This document shows positions 1-58,906 of a stretch of 64,000 bases of DNA, piece after piece (the first letter of the stretch is position 1; every line of letters begins with the position of its first letter). This DNA is from Larus michahellis (lineage: Eukaryota > Chordata > Aves > Charadriiformes > Laridae). Both the position numbers and the translations under genes were made by a program. Where the stretch lies: the NCBI RefSeq assembly GCF_964199755.1, contig NC_133903.1:54394239-54458238 (forward strand). Reading direction: 5' to 3'. Under the pieces are notes generated by a model. The model ran no database searches and was not told the DNA's origin. It saw only the letters and a list, made by a program, of their open reading frames with translations.

Positions 1-71
1 ATAGGCGGGTTCTGAAGTGTCTTTTGAATAAAACGCATCTTCATCAGTGATCTGGCGTGTACTTTTTCTAG

Positions 72-242
72 GTACAGAACTGGCTGTTTTTGAGCTAGTG
101 GAGAAACTGTTCCAGGGCCAGTTAGTTCTGAGAACAAGATGCTTGGAGTGCGAGTGCTTTACTGAAAGAAGAGAAGATTTTCAGGACATCAGTGTTCCCG
201 TGCAAGAAGATGAACTTTCTAAAACTGAAGAGAGTTCTGAAA
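72..242 (+). CDS. USP1: USP1 exon, finger and palm region
   Basis: The acceptor CTAG at 68-71 precedes the exon and the donor GTAAGT begins at 243. It starts with two bases of a split codon, then reads TELAVFELVEKLFQ, and ends with the first base of an Ile codon (56 whole codons). Cys codons at 140-142 and 149-151 form CLEC, the first half of the zinc-binding finger. The end of the exon is acidic and ends EESSE. Bases 1-71 are the 3' end of the preceding intron. Confidence 0.96.
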
Positions 243-3200
243 GTAAGTAATTCTCGACGAGGGTTGTGATGTGTGTCTCTGCTTCAGCCAGCCACTGGGG
301 AAGGACGGTGCCGTAGTTATTGAGGAACACTGCTCCTGTTTGTGCTGGTTAAAATTAGAGGCTGTTCTGTTATCTCTTGTCCTGATTAACTTCAGACTTT
401 GGAAACACAACGCTGATAATTTAGACAGATCCTGATAGTATTAAAATCGTTTCAGGTCTTAACATGTAACGCAGACTGCTTACAGTCCTTTTGCATACAC
501 GTTTTCCTGCTTATATATAGGTATTTTCTTTGATTTGGGTCTTCCCTTTCTTCCCTGATAATAAATTCTTCTGCTTTTTCTTCATTTCATAAGAAATATC
601 TGCATTTTTTTCTCAAAAATAAATGTGAAGTGAGATTTTTTTTTTTGTTTATTTACCATAAAAAATTATTTTTTCAGTATTTTGAACTGTTGTTACCTTA
701 GTAGCGTTTGTTTTATATTTGTAAATGTTAGTGATCTATATGTAGTTTTTAGCTACTTTCAAAAGTAAACATGGCAACAATATATTTTGAAGTTCAGAAT
801 TTTTAAAAAACTAATTTTAACTCCCATGGACTTAATTTGCAGCAGCTTTTACTATTTTTGCCCTCCTTGTTTTGTGGAAGGACTTGGGAGTAACGTCTGT
901 GTGGTGCGCTCGTATGGAAAATGCTCCCGACAGCGTAGGGGATCTTGTCCTCGGCGCTGTGGAGCTGTCGGGGGAGGCAAAATGTAAAAAGCCAAAGGGA
1001 ACTTTCTGGTTCTTTTGGAAGTTTGCCTTAAAGAGTGAAATTCTGGTTTCAAATATATGCACCCCGTTTCCAGACATGGCAGCAGAATTAGTACACACGA
1101 TCAGATGAGCTTTGGGAAAACAGTAGATTTTAAGTCATAATATCCATTAAGTGATATTTGCATCGCTTCCTGAAATGATTCAACAATAATTTGAATACAT
1201 TTTCTATTTCATACATATTGAATGTGCTTTACAGTGTTGATAGTAGTTTTTGAACATGTCTTAACTTGGCATACTTTGTTTTGTTGTTGTTATTCTGGTG
1301 GAATGCGTTGGAGATGTAAGTAAGAGCATATCTGTAAAAGTAACGATTCTCTTTTGTAGTTTCTCCAGAGCCAAAAACAGAAATGAAGACTCTTAAATGG
1401 GCAATTTCACAGTTCGCATCAGTGGAAAGGATTGTGGGAGAGGATAAATATTTCTGCGAAAACTGCCATCATTACACAGAAGCAGAACGCAGCCTTTTAT
1501 TCGATAAAATGCCTGAAGTTATAACAATTCATTTGAAGTGCTTTGCTGCTAGTGGCTTAGAGTGAGTATGCAGATTGACTATATTACGGAACAGTGGGCT
1601 GTTGGAAGGGAAATCTCATCAGAAGAGATTAAAATGTTTTGTAACTTTTCCGAAAGCAAAAGCAGGTTCTAGACTGAAATTAACTTAAATCAGTGGGACA
1701 CGGCCCCTAATTTCATAAAGGCTTTCTATTGTTACAAGTAGTGGCAGAAATCATCTCCGGGAGAATACACTTTCACTAGACTTCTTAACAAAAATTGTTT
1801 TATGGACGTTCTTACAACAGCCTGATGTTTCTTAAAACTTTTTGCTTACTTTTAAGATCACCTCTGTGAGTTTCGAGGCGGGTTTAAGTACTTTAGCAGA
1901 ACAAGTAACGAGAACAAAACTGAATGTTATGGTCACAGCTAATAGGGCTTTGGTCTCTAACTGAACGCGAGTACTAAAATTTGGGGGGAAAAAATCAGGA
2001 GATAAACATTTTAAAAGATCTAACACACAGTACAGAAATCCTTTAGCACAGAGTAACATCAGCGTCATTGATGTTCAACTGCTGAGCAATCAGTTCGATG
2101 TTATATACTGTAGGAATCCTTATTTTTATGAAAGAGATTATTCTTAGGAGAGTGTTCCTTACCTTTTTTCATACTTAGGAATTTAGGGATTCCCTTTGGG
2201 AAGGGAGGGGAAAAAACCCAGCAAAAACCCCCCTGTCCCTGCATTACTTTACACAAATGAAACAATGCCATGACACTTCATGCACACAGCATTTTGCAGC
2301 GAACTCTATTGCTCCACTGAGATTCAAATAATGAAAAATGACAGGAGGCTTCATCAGGAAAAACTTCTCTTAAACTATGAAATATTACTCCAGATCCTTC
2401 AGAAAATTGATACACTCTTAATTGAAGTTTTGAGAGTGACAGTTTTAGCAACATTTGCATCCTTGGCCTGTATTTTCAACTCTTCCTGGTATTCACTAAA
2501 ACATAACTTTTGCTATCTGCATTAACTTGGCCAGATGCAGCGAAAGAAGCTAAAACTTGTGTTGGTTTCAGCATCCCCCTAGTTGGCATCGCACACTTCT
2601 CTGCTGCAGCCGGCGTGGTTTATACGCGGATGGCTAGGCGTAGTTCTGAGACTTCACACCGAGCTGCTTTGTCACGTACAGCAACTTATTTAGGCACAAA
2701 TTAGTATGCCCTTTTATCCACCCGGTTCCTTCTGGCTTGCGTTTCCCTGTTGGGTACCACCTTGCCAGCAGGAAGTGTAATGGATGAAGTCTTCATGACC
2801 AGATTTGTAAAATAACTATTGTCAGGGATTATATTAAGATACTTTTACAGGTAGCTTGCTAAGATTGTTAAAACTAGAGTTCTCGCTCTGCTTGTTTTTA
2901 GTATTTGTTTTTAGGAGTATCTGGGTTTCTGACAAAGTAGAAAGGAAACTTCCGTTGTCTCTGTAATGTCTGCTAACATCTCTTCATACGAGTCCAGGAT
3001 CATAACATAGGAAATTGTCTTTTCGTTGTTCTACATATTTGACTGTCGCAACAAGGCAGAGAAAAAGTTGCACAATTTTTTAAAAAAATTGTAGTGCTAT
3101 TGTTGAGCAGCCCTTGATGAGAGATAGTACCCTGGTGTGATTGTAGGCCATTCAAAGAAATACAACCTGAGATGTCCACCTGAAAGGAAACTTGAATATT

Positions 3201-6200
3201 ATCTTCATTTTGCTCCTGTATTTGCTGCTTTTTTGTTTCTCTGAGGACGTGCCTGCAGGTTAACCAGCCATCTCCTAAATCACTTACCTCCTCTTCTGTC
3301 CTGGCAACCTTCAGGTCCCTGCTCCAAACTACTCAGACCTCTACCCGGGTCAGACTGAATCCAGTCTCTTGTGCTGTTCCTCATGCGTCCTCTGAATCGT
3401 GTCGTACACTTTCTGCCAAGTGCTAGCAGCCAGAGGTTAAGGAAGTAAGAGTGGAAAAATCAGATGTAGAACTGGAGTCAGTGACGAAGCTGGAACCGCT
3501 TAGAAGATTGTTTCCGAGTTGGTTTTTTTTTTTGGCTTGGATGTTTTATCTCGGACAAAACCATGTCGTTTCTACACATCTTGATTTGGAGTAATAAAAC
3601 ACAGCTGCAGATCAAATGGGGAAGAGCCAAGGCCGGTAAACCAAAAGCGGTGGCTTACCGCAGAGTAGCCAGTCACGGTGGGTTTTGAACAATGAGCTTT
3701 GACGGAGCTTCCCCCAGTTGACTTACGTAAACTTATAATATTTATTGTACAAAATACCGCTCTCCTCATAGATGAACTGCAATGGTTTGCCCTGAAAGTA
3801 ACAACAGACTGTTTTGCTGGCCTTAAACTGAAATTTTTTTTAAACTCACAATCCTCATACTTCTCTTCGCTCCAATAAAAATTCTGAAAACTTGTCTGCT
3901 TCTCAGTTGTGCTCTACTGAGTTCGCTGATGACTGAGTTTTAAATAAATGAAGAGAAATGAAGCAGAGGGGAACAGTACTGTAAATATTCGCCGTTAGTA
4001 GGACTCTGCTTCAACTTTTCTAGATGCTGGCTTGCGAAGTGTTTTGTTGTTTGTTTTTTTGTTTTTTTTTTTTTTTTTGTAAATAAAGCAGCCAGTGCGA
4101 AAAATCTACTTGCCTGGGGATGAGTACTTCTCTTTGGCAAGTGTTTGTGTGTGGGGGGAAAAATGCTAGGCCATGTGTGCTCAGACTGGCAAGCTATTAA
4201 GAAATGTGTAACTGATAACATTTAATTAAGCAGTTCCACTATATAAATTTAACAAGTGACATTGGTGAGAAAATGAGATTTTTTTAATTTATTTTTTTTT
4301 GTCTTGTGAACTGGTATCAGGTAAGAGCACGTGTTTTTTCCCTAATTTACTTTTAAAAAGGCTTTCTTTAGGTTTTGTAACAGTCACATTTGCTAATTAG
4401 TGGAAGCAGTGCTTATGCAATTGGAAATCTCCATTTGGAGTATTTTGTGTCTTTATGTCTTAAAAGCATCGCAGTAAATTGCTTAAGTCTTTAAGGGTCT
4501 ATAATAACTTCAGCTATTAATTCAATACAGCGGGTGAAGTTCCACTGATTTATGGCCTCAAAAGATGTAGTTGCAGAAATCAAGTTTGTTGTGTGTGAAC
4601 TGTGCATCAGTCAGAGGAGGCAGAGTACTTGGCGTGCAATTTTTCTGTCTTCAGATTCTTATCATTAAGAAGAACAAAAAGCTAATAGGAAAAGATTTCC
4701 TCTCTTATTTCCTCCTCTCCAAATCTTTCTGGTGCTGGATCTCATTCAGAAGAAAGGTAGAGCCTGGTTTTTTTCATGTTTTATGTTAATATGCTCGTCA
4801 TAGTGTTCTTGAGTGGAACTGCATTTCTGATCTAGAGCATCAGCAAGCAGTTTCTCTGTTTCTTGACTCTCTTCTGAATATCTCTATTTCTGGCTACTAA
4901 TGCTAGGGATTTTCAGAAGACTTAAGTTATTATTTCTGATTATATGCTCTTTTGTGTTTCTTTTGGTGTAGTCAAATGTTGATGGTAAGCCTAGGTGTAA
5001 AATGAGATTTCAGTTAATTAGACCGGAGTGACTGAGGCCGTTGTGTGTGTGTGTGTGTAAATGTGGTTGTGTTTGTAAGGGTTTATGGCTGTGAACATCA
5101 GTGCAGTGTTCGGAAGTACAGCAGAATCAAAACTAAACCCAGTAAAACAAAAGTAATATTCTGTTACTGCAGTTACGCTTGTACGGCTGTGCCATAGCTC
5201 CCTTGGATTAAAGATAGTTCCTCTTTCTTATGATAAAATGCAAGGGGAATAATAGTAGTTAGCTCTTTGGAAGCTAAGTTTTACAGGGTTTGTCTATATC
5301 CCCTGTATCTTTCTCTACAACACCCTAACAGTTGAGCAAGCCTGAATCATCACTGAAATCTGTTAGGACATCATAACACATCGTTAAATAAAGGAGCTAA
5401 TTACATTGGGCTGATGCAATATGAAAATCGTGTAGGATCGTGTAGGATCAGTCAAGGAGCCTAATACACAATAATATAAAAGTCCCAACACTTAACTTTT
5501 CTTTTCAAACTCTTTAGAAGATCCTGATTGTAACGGAGGGACTTAAGCTTTGCTCACTGTACCTCCGTGCACTATGAACAAAACGCTGAATACTCATGGA
5601 ATATTAGATGCTTTTCCAAAGTAAATCAGCTAGATAATTGTTTAACAGAACCTGTATAACGTTGGACAGTTAATGAAGAATCCCTACGAATAAGAAAGTG
5701 TTAGTAACTTACTCCGCCTTAGATAACCATTGTGTACCAGTGGCAGTATCTACAGTGCTCTAAGATCATCTGAGAAAAAATTAGTTAGATTTTTCTGAGT
5801 GACATTAAAGCTACTTGAAAGTAAAATATTCCTTTATTTAGTAAATGACTCTTTCAGAGGTTTGGGGGGAAAAAAAAAACCCAACCACCCAACCCTGCTT
5901 ACTTCAACTTTGGATGTTGAAGAGTTTGTTTTTCCAACCTGGAAAACCTCGTGCATAGAAGCACGAGTGATAAATGAACGATTAGGATAACTCCTTTTAT
6001 CATGACTATTTAAAACTTAACTTTAGAATTTCTTCAATAGTTAAAATACGTAGTTACTAGGCTGTAAGATTTAACATTACGCTTGCTTGTAAAATTATCT
6101 TTACTGGACAGGGCTGCCTGGGACAGGTGCTCACAACAGGCAAGTTGAACAGTGAGCACCTTCTGACATTTGGGTCACCCACGTCTTTTTAATAGAAGGA

Positions 6201-7024
6201 AAAGAACAAAGAGACAATCTATGGGCCACTTAAAGCAGCATTTGTTGTGAGCTGTTGAGGCAAGAGGTCTAACTCCCTCTTTCTTCTAAAGGTTTGATTG
6301 CTACGGCGGACTGTCCAAGATAAACACTCCCTTGTTGACGCCTCTCAAACTGTCCCTAGAAGAATGGAGCACGAAGCCGACCAACGACACCTACGGATTG
6401 TTTGCGGTGGTGATGCACAGCGGCATTACCATTAGCAGTGGACACTACACAGCTTCTGTCAAAATTACAGACCTTAATAGCCTGGAGTTAGATAAGGGAA
6501 ACTTCATCACTGACCAAATGTACGAAATGATTAAACCAGAACCACTGAATGAGGAGGAGGCAAGAACTGTTGCGGAAGACTACGATGATGGTGAAGTCTC
6601 TTTTCGAGTCAACGGAAACGCGCAGCCGGGTAAAGTTCTGAACAAAAAGAACATGGAAGCTGTCGGACTTCTTGGGGGGCAGAAGAGCAAATCTGACTGT
6701 GACCTGTACAACAACAAACCAGCCAACCCTGAGAAGTTTCTTAATGTAGTTACTGAAAACAGAAACCCCGAGTCTGGCGGCACTAGCGGGGGCGCAGAGG
6801 GCAGCGCGGAGCACAGCCAGCAAAGTGGGGCGGGTTCCAGCGGACTAGAGAACAAAGCTCTGTACGTGCTGCAGAGCCTGAAAGAGTACGAAGGCAAGTG
6901 GTTGCTTTTTGATGATTCTGAAGTGAAGGTTACAGAAGAAAAGGACTTCCTGAATTCTCTTTCTCCGACATCGTCGTCTACATCGACTCCTTACCTACTG
7001 TTTTATAAGAAAATTGTAGAGTGA
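72..7024 (+). CDS. USP1: USP1, ubiquitin-specific peptidase 1, C-terminal half (three exons: 72-242, 1360-1561, 6292-7024)
   Basis: USP1 is a nuclear cysteine protease. With its partner WDR48 (UAF1) it removes monoubiquitin from FANCD2 and PCNA, so it controls interstrand crosslink repair and translesion synthesis. The three exons join in frame: the first ends with one base of an Ile codon, and the second ends with two bases of a Glu codon that the third completes. Together they give 367 residues, compared with about 785 in the whole mammalian protein, so the N-terminal half with the catalytic Cys lies left of the window. Seen directly: CXXC pairs CLEC and CENC of the zinc-finger subdomain, SGHYTAS with the catalytic His, LLGGQKSK with the self-cleavage diglycine, and WLLFDDSEV with the catalytic Asp. 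Similarity to mammalian USP1 is very high in the folded parts and lower in the acidic insert between His and Asp. No frameshift or stop is seen. The gene converges with DOCK7. Confidence 0.97.
243..1359 (+). other. USP1 intron
   Basis: AT-rich intron with GTAAGT donor and TTTTGTAG acceptor. Translations across it are short and unlike any protein I know. No repeat family or RNA gene is recognised. Confidence 0.85.
1360..1561 (+). CDS. USP1: USP1 exon, second finger CXXC
   Basis: It starts with TT, completing the Ile codon, followed by SPEPKTEMKTLKWAISQF, and ends with GA of a Glu codon at donor GTGAGT. It has 66 whole codons. Cys codons at 1455-1457 and 1464-1466 give CENC, the second zinc-binding pair of the USP fingers. 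The LLFDKMPEVITIHLKCF segment is the conserved USP strand that follows the finger. Confidence 0.97.
1562..6291 (+). other. USP1 intron, 4.7 kb
   Basis: AT-rich intron. It holds a T-rich tract ending in a run of 17 T (4062-4078), a short TG microsatellite near 5042-5058, and a 7-bp inverted repeat CTCGTGC/GCACGAG at 5948-5967. No coding exon matching USP1 and no transposon family was recognised within it. Confidence 0.8.
5042..5058. repeat. TG dinucleotide microsatellite
   Basis: Eight uninterrupted TG units plus one T, inside the large USP1 intron. It is short and is probably polymorphic. Confidence 0.9.
6292..7024 (+). CDS. USP1: USP1 terminal coding exon with catalytic His and Asp
   Basis: The acceptor TAAAG at 6287-6291 precedes the exon. 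One G completes the Glu codon, then FDCYGGLSKINTPLLT and 243 codons run to TGA at 7022-7024. The catalytic His is codon 6443-6445 in SGHYTAS. The Asp pair of WLLFDDSEV is at 6911-6916, and its first Asp corresponds to human Asp751 by my count. Codons 6674-6679 encode Gly-Gly in GLLGGQKSK, the site where mammalian USP1 cuts itself after UV damage. The Gly, Ser and Gln-rich stretch around 6770-6850 is the variable acidic insert. The protein ends YLLFYKKIVE, slightly longer than the mammalian end YKKL. Confidence 0.98.
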
Positions 7025-7372
7025 TACTGTATTTTGACTGTAAATATTAGGGATTTGCATACACCCGTTGGTCTGATTTGCATCCAAACTACCTGGAAGA
7101 AGCAGCTCTTTGGTTTTGAAGCTACTGGATCATTATGTTTCTGGTCTTTTTTGTTCAGTGTAAGTGGCTCAACTTGAATTAACAAACCATGACATAGAAC
7201 TTAACTCACATAATAACTTTTATGCTGGAGAATAGAATTCTAAAATACTACCATTTAGAAATACCAATTTGTATAGTTCCTAAATGATGCCTACAGCACA
7301 CGGTAGTGGTTTTAACACAATTCTAGGTCTCAGACATGCCTATTGTATTATTAGCTTCATTTTTTTTTTTTA

Positions 7373-7378
7373 AATAAA
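7373..7378 (+). promoter_or_regulatory. Candidate USP1 polyadenylation signal 1
   Basis: AATAAA lies inside TTTAAATAAAAG, the nearest hexamer to the USP1 stop codon. TG- and T-rich sequence follows within about 70 bases. Confidence 0.55.
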
Positions 7379-7884
7379 AGTTATTTGTATTCATATTCTG
7401 GAGTAAATGTATATTAACTAGCAAATTTCATCAGAAGTTGTGTATTTTTGTAACTTGGGAAGTAATACTTCATATTTAGTCTTTGGGTAATCGACGTGGT
7501 TTATTGATGACATTTTCCTTACCCAGTTCTATACTGCTCGGTGCGACTCAAAAGCACAGGAAAAGGGTCCTGTAACCTTGTTTAGTGTATTGGAAGGAAC
7601 CAAATTTCATAGAAATGTTTGAATGGTCTAATTTACATCTTGTTGCATAGGTGTTAAATGGGCAACGTGTAAATAGGTGTGATTAATACTTCAGGGGGAG
7701 CGTGTAGTGTAATTAAAATAATTTTTGTACTTCGAAGAGTAAAGCCCTCTAATATGCATATCTGTTTGGGTGGATTTGGAACTTAGTGGTGATCTTATAA
7801 CAGTTAAGTTGTACTTGGAGCTCACTGAAATGTGGGGAAAACGAAAGCATTTGGCTTGATGCTTTGTTAAGAATGTATATATGA

Positions 7885-7890
7885 AATAAA
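7885..7890 (+). promoter_or_regulatory. Candidate USP1 polyadenylation signal 2
   Basis: AATAAA is followed by an A-run, and T/G-rich sequence lies further downstream. It would give a 3' UTR of about 0.9 kb. Confidence 0.45.
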
Positions 7891-8360
7891 AAAAACTATG
7901 ATATGCAGCTGAGACGACTAGATCAGACTTTTGTGTTTGGAGAGGGAAAAGTGGAGAGTGAAAGTGGCTGGGCATTGTTACAAAAAGTTTGGGAAGGTAT
8001 CTGTCTTGAAGACTGGAAGTGCTTTAAAAAATAGCATTCTCTTTTTTTAACTGATTCTTGAACAGCGCATCATAATTCGAAGCGACTTGCTGACTAGAGG
8101 TAAGGTTCAGAGGCAAAGGAAGGTGAGATTATTGTAAAAACAAGTGGACTGTTTGGCATTAAATACTGGAGATTAAAATCCTAAACTGCAAACAATTGAA
8201 AACAAATATAACCCAAAACAGGATGAGTGTTACTTCTGCTGTCGTAGGATGGATGGAACGACACGAAGTGCTGCTGCACAGAAGCGAGGAAAAATACACA
8301 AGGTGTGAGTATGCCCTAGTTTCCTGGATATATTTAAACTTTTTCAAATAAAAATTCATT

Positions 8361-11078
8361 TATTTACAGGAAAAGCCCTAGAAACCTCTACCTAGTTTAT
8401 TCTGCAATACTTGGGGGTTTTACAGTCTTTTATTATAATGTACCATAAACACTGAAGTAACTCATGAAAAATAGTGTGTTTTCCATGTTAAAGGTGGACC
8501 TCTGATTTTTGTACGGGCCTTGATTTTGCTGTCTATCCTAGATGATGATGTACTACTAAAATATGTTTCAGTCTAAAAAGCTCATACTGTCAATAGAAAA
8601 CAGTGGAAGAAAGGCTGGACTAAATTCGGAGCCGTTTATAAACTCATGCTGAATAGATCTCTGTAGGAATTACTTTGTACAGAAGAGGAAAAGCTGGAAT
8701 TACAAATTCACTAAGACCCTTCCCTTTTCCAAAGCACTGTCACCATAATAAATAATTTTGTGTCTAAACAAAGAGACTTATACATTAAAAAAAATCACCA
8801 AAAAATAAGTGTAATCTTACCTTGCAAGGGTAGCCAAATCACATTACAGAACGCTATTTTCTACTGCCTGCAGTATGGGGTTTGCTGAATTTCAGCCTGC
8901 GAATGAAAGTTTATTTTTCCACCCTTGACCCAGGACTTCTCTTTTTTCATTCAACTGCAGGAACAGGAAACGTTCCAAGGAAAGAAAATAGCATTATATT
9001 CACCAAAATACTTGCTACAGTGTAATGGAAGGAAGACCCAGCTGTCTTCCATCGTACTACACAGCTTGAGAGAAACACTCTTTGTAGGCAGCTGAAGAGA
9101 AAACACAATCGGCTGCAATATCTTGAATGAAAAAACCCTCCTGTGGCATAGGGAGATGTGTGTGGGGTGGGGTTTTGCAGACTTAATTAAGTTAAAGCAC
9201 TTGCCAGGGTAACTAATGTCCTGTATCGCATGTGGCCTGTAGTTTGCCGCAATGGCAAACAAAACGTGGCTGCCCGGTCTGAGCCTTCCATCGCACCACA
9301 CGGGACATCGACACAACTGTCGAGCTACATCTACTGAGAAACCAGCCCGGTTTATGCCGACATGGGCCCACCCAGTAAAAGCAAAGGATATTTATACAAG
9401 ATTTGGATTAAAACAGATGCTTTCCTAGCGGAAGCAACAACACCCAAGGAGTACTGTACATTAAGGTTTCATTCTCTCAGGCTATTGGGATTTGTTTCCC
9501 CTTTTTCACTCTCTAAATATTTTGTATGCCTCTTCACATAAGTCTCTTGCACAGCTACCTCCTCCTTCCTTAGTATTTTCCATTATCAGCGTCCCTAACT
9601 CCCATACAGCTTCCAAAGCCTCGTCGAGACGTCCCTGGACTTTGCAACAGGCCTTTGAAATGTCTCAGAGGGGAGGGAAAAAAAAAGGCTTAGGTTAAAG
9701 TAGTTTTTCTTTATGCAAGAAATTCCACGCGGGCTTTTCTGCGTTACAACCCCTAACGCCGAACTAGCTCAGTTTTACTTGTGTTCAAGGCAAAAGGATC
9801 AGAGACCGGCAACACTGAGAAGGGCACCCTGCTCGTGCTACCAAAAACCACCACCACCGCTATGAAGGTGCAGGAACAGAAGTGCAATGGCGAAGGAGTG
9901 AAAGTCAGCAGCGCTGCTCTCTCTTCCCCAAAACACCCTTTGACCACAGCCAGCGTGTCCTGCGGTGACAGCCGTGGTGGCTCCCAGCCGCGGTGCCTTC
10001 CCAGCCCTGCTCAGCAGTCAGGGTACGAGCATCCTGCTACCAGCCACTAATACCTCGAAATAAGCATCGAGAATAAAAAAGACCCTCCCCGCCCTAAACC
10101 GTGGGCACTTGCTGCAGCTACAGGTGCGAAAACAGGAGGCGGGGAATGGAGTAACCCCAAAGAAACACCCCCCGGCACTTCCTCACACACAGGAATATGT
10201 ACGGTAGAAGTGAAGGTACAAACTATTTAGGTTTCAAAAGTCAAATGCTCACAAATTGGAAGTGATGATGTATAGTAGTTTGCTATCTTAAAAGCTCATA
10301 TATATAACCGATTTTTTTCCTTATATTTTTATATATAGAACTACATTTATCAAACTTGCCTTTTTTATAGATATACATGTACATATGTACACGTATGTGT
10401 ATTCAAGTATTTATAGCGAGAGAATAAGCTTGTGTTTAAACACATACCGCCTCTTCCAAGGGACCCCCTTCAATACAGAGAGGAAAAATATGAAGGACTA
10501 GATTTAGGAGTTCTGTACTCAGCTCCAATTCTGATGTTTCCCTGAAGTGCTGTGTTAGCCACCAAAATAACCGCTGTAAACCAGATGTTTTTCTTTACAT
10601 AAATAGCAATGCAAAGAATGCTTTCTATGTAAGCTTTTAACTTACACTGCGGTATCATTTTATGTTCTTTCCCCCCGTGAAATTAGTTTTTAAACTGAAA
10701 AAGGAACAAACACAAAAAAGCGTCCAGTCGCATGTATAGTGCACGCTGAAAGGTCTGATGAGATTTTGGTGTGGTTTGGACTGTCCCAGCTGGTGGAAAT
10801 GGCCAGGCACACACCGCAGCCGCGCCGACGCTCCCCTTCCCGGCAGGTGAAGTGGTAACAAGATGTGCCTCGATTCCTCTGATGGCTACAGGTGGAATTA
10901 TTTTTCTTTGCAGCAATTCGTACTCAGAGTTACAAAGGAAAAAGGATAGGGACAGTCAAAAAATCACCACTTGGTTAAGACGCGTTACTGCAAGACTTAC
11001 CTCATCCGAACCTTTTTCCCGAGGATGGCGAGCTCTGAAGTCCAATGCACAGGGAATTAAAGTGTAAACATTCACATA
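8361..11078. other. Convergent intergenic region between USP1 and DOCK7
   Basis: No coding exon is supported on either strand. Open frames here (for example near 8951-9316 and 9781-10050) do not resemble known proteins and lack splice context. A T/A-rich stretch with TATATA runs lies at about 10290-10420. Candidate minus-strand AATAAA hexamers (TTTATT on the + strand) occur at 8359-8364 and 8910-8915. The two 3' UTRs may therefore extend further into this gap than drawn. Confidence 0.6.
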
Positions 11079-11541
11079 TTTAATAGTACCATCAAAATAA
11101 CCATCATCACTACATTAAAAACTTCAAAAATGCATTTGCGTATGGTCCTAATATAAATTAAATATATGAACTAAAAGTAAATAAATTTAACATTAGGTAA
11201 TGCTATAAATAAAGGTAAATGCGTTTAGTGTACCTTTGAGTCATAAAAATGCCTTAAAAAACAGGTAAGTTTACAGCTTATCACCAATACTCTGGATACC
11301 ACTGTCATGATTCTTTTTTTTTTTTTTTTCAAACATCGATAAGTCTACATTTGACAATTCAGAATGATTTTTTTGGCCACTGAACACTTTGATGGAGGAA
11401 GAGGTGTGTGGGATGTCCAGGATGAAGTCCAAGTTTTATTTCACAATAAAACTTCTTTGATTCCCAGCGCTGATAACAAGGCTCTTTCTTTTCAAAACCT
11501 TAATTTTAAGTGCTTTTTTTTTATTTTGGTTTTTAACTCGT
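11079..11541 (-). other. DOCK7: DOCK7 3' untranslated region (extent uncertain)
   Basis: Sequence after the DOCK7 stop codon, read on the minus strand. A variant signal ATTAAA (TTTAAT on +) at 11079-11084 and a canonical AATAAA (TTTATT on +) at 11435-11440 are the nearest plausible poly(A) signals. A run of 16 T on the + strand at 11314-11329 is a genomic poly(A) tract in the transcript sense. Confidence 0.5.
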
Positions 11542-57989
<46,448 letters not shown>

Positions 57990-58699
57990 TCAACGTGAAG
58001 GGTTTGACATTTTCCATTAGCCAGATGGTCTTCTCTTCAACATAAGTGCGCACCCACACAAGCAGTTTGAGAATGACCCCTTATTTCAGATATCAAAAAT
58101 CATAATTTTTTTTAATTGCCATCATCTTTTGAAATGGTTCCTGTTTATAAAGGTACCTGAAAAATACATCTAGAAATTTAACAGTGATTCTACAATCCAA
58201 GAAGTCAAACTGGAAAGAAAACACATGAATAGAGCAGCACTGAGAAGTGTTTATTTGTTCAACACAGAGTGGTGGCTTCTGTTAAATACCTTCCTTCTTG
58301 TGACCTGTCTTTTTTTTTTTTTCTTCTTTTTTTAAATCTCTTAACATCATGATGACTTCAGGTTACACCTCTCCTCTGAAAATGGATTAAGCTAAACGGG
58401 TATCCATACCTTCAGCAGATATGCCATCCTTGCAATAACTCACATGGAATGGTGTCTCCAATTCCACGCCTGAATCCCACACTTTGGGAAGGACAGGGAT
58501 CAACTAAAACTCAGATCTGAGAAGCAAGAACAGTCAGGAGCTCCGGAAAACAACGGGGATGGCCAGACGGAACCAAGAGAGCTTAGTTTTGAGGGAATGG
58601 CTGGGGCCACAGGGAATGACAACACTCCTAGGTATCTAAAGAACAGCTGCAAAGACCGAAGTAATACAGTGATCATCACGTAACGGGTTGAAACTGCAG

Positions 58700-58906
58700 C
58701 ACAAGAGATTTGAGTTAGATGTGAGGGAAGATGTTCTGACTGCAAGTAGAACAAATTGCCTCCATTTTCCATCAGGTTTTGAGGACGCATGAGGCAAGCA
58801 GCTGTCAAGATCAGTTTACAAACAACCTCAACCTCCGCTGCAGGGGACGGGGCACATTTTGGAGGTCCCTTCCGGATCCATTTCCCCAAGTCTATGATTA
58901 CTTCAA
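58700..58906 (+). mobile_element. Old CR1-like LINE fragment
   Basis: Contains AGATTTGAGTTAGATGTGAG, GGAAGATGTTCTGACTG and, near the end, GGAGGTCCCTTCCGG with TCTATGATTA. The order matches the CR1 3' region but divergence is high, so the family assignment is tentative. Confidence 0.5.

Larger units (their letters stand above)
7025..8360 (+). other. USP1: USP1 3' untranslated region (extent uncertain)
   Basis: AT-rich sequence follows the stop codon. AATAAA hexamers at 7373-7378, 7885-7890 and 8347-8352 could each define a transcript end. The first lies about 350 bases after the stop, behind a T-rich stretch. Which one is used cannot be decided from sequence. Confidence 0.6.

Noticed and set aside
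5948..5967. 7-bp inverted repeat CTCGTGC/GCACGAG as an RNA hairpin
   Set aside because: Too short to be distinguished from chance in a 4.7 kb intron.
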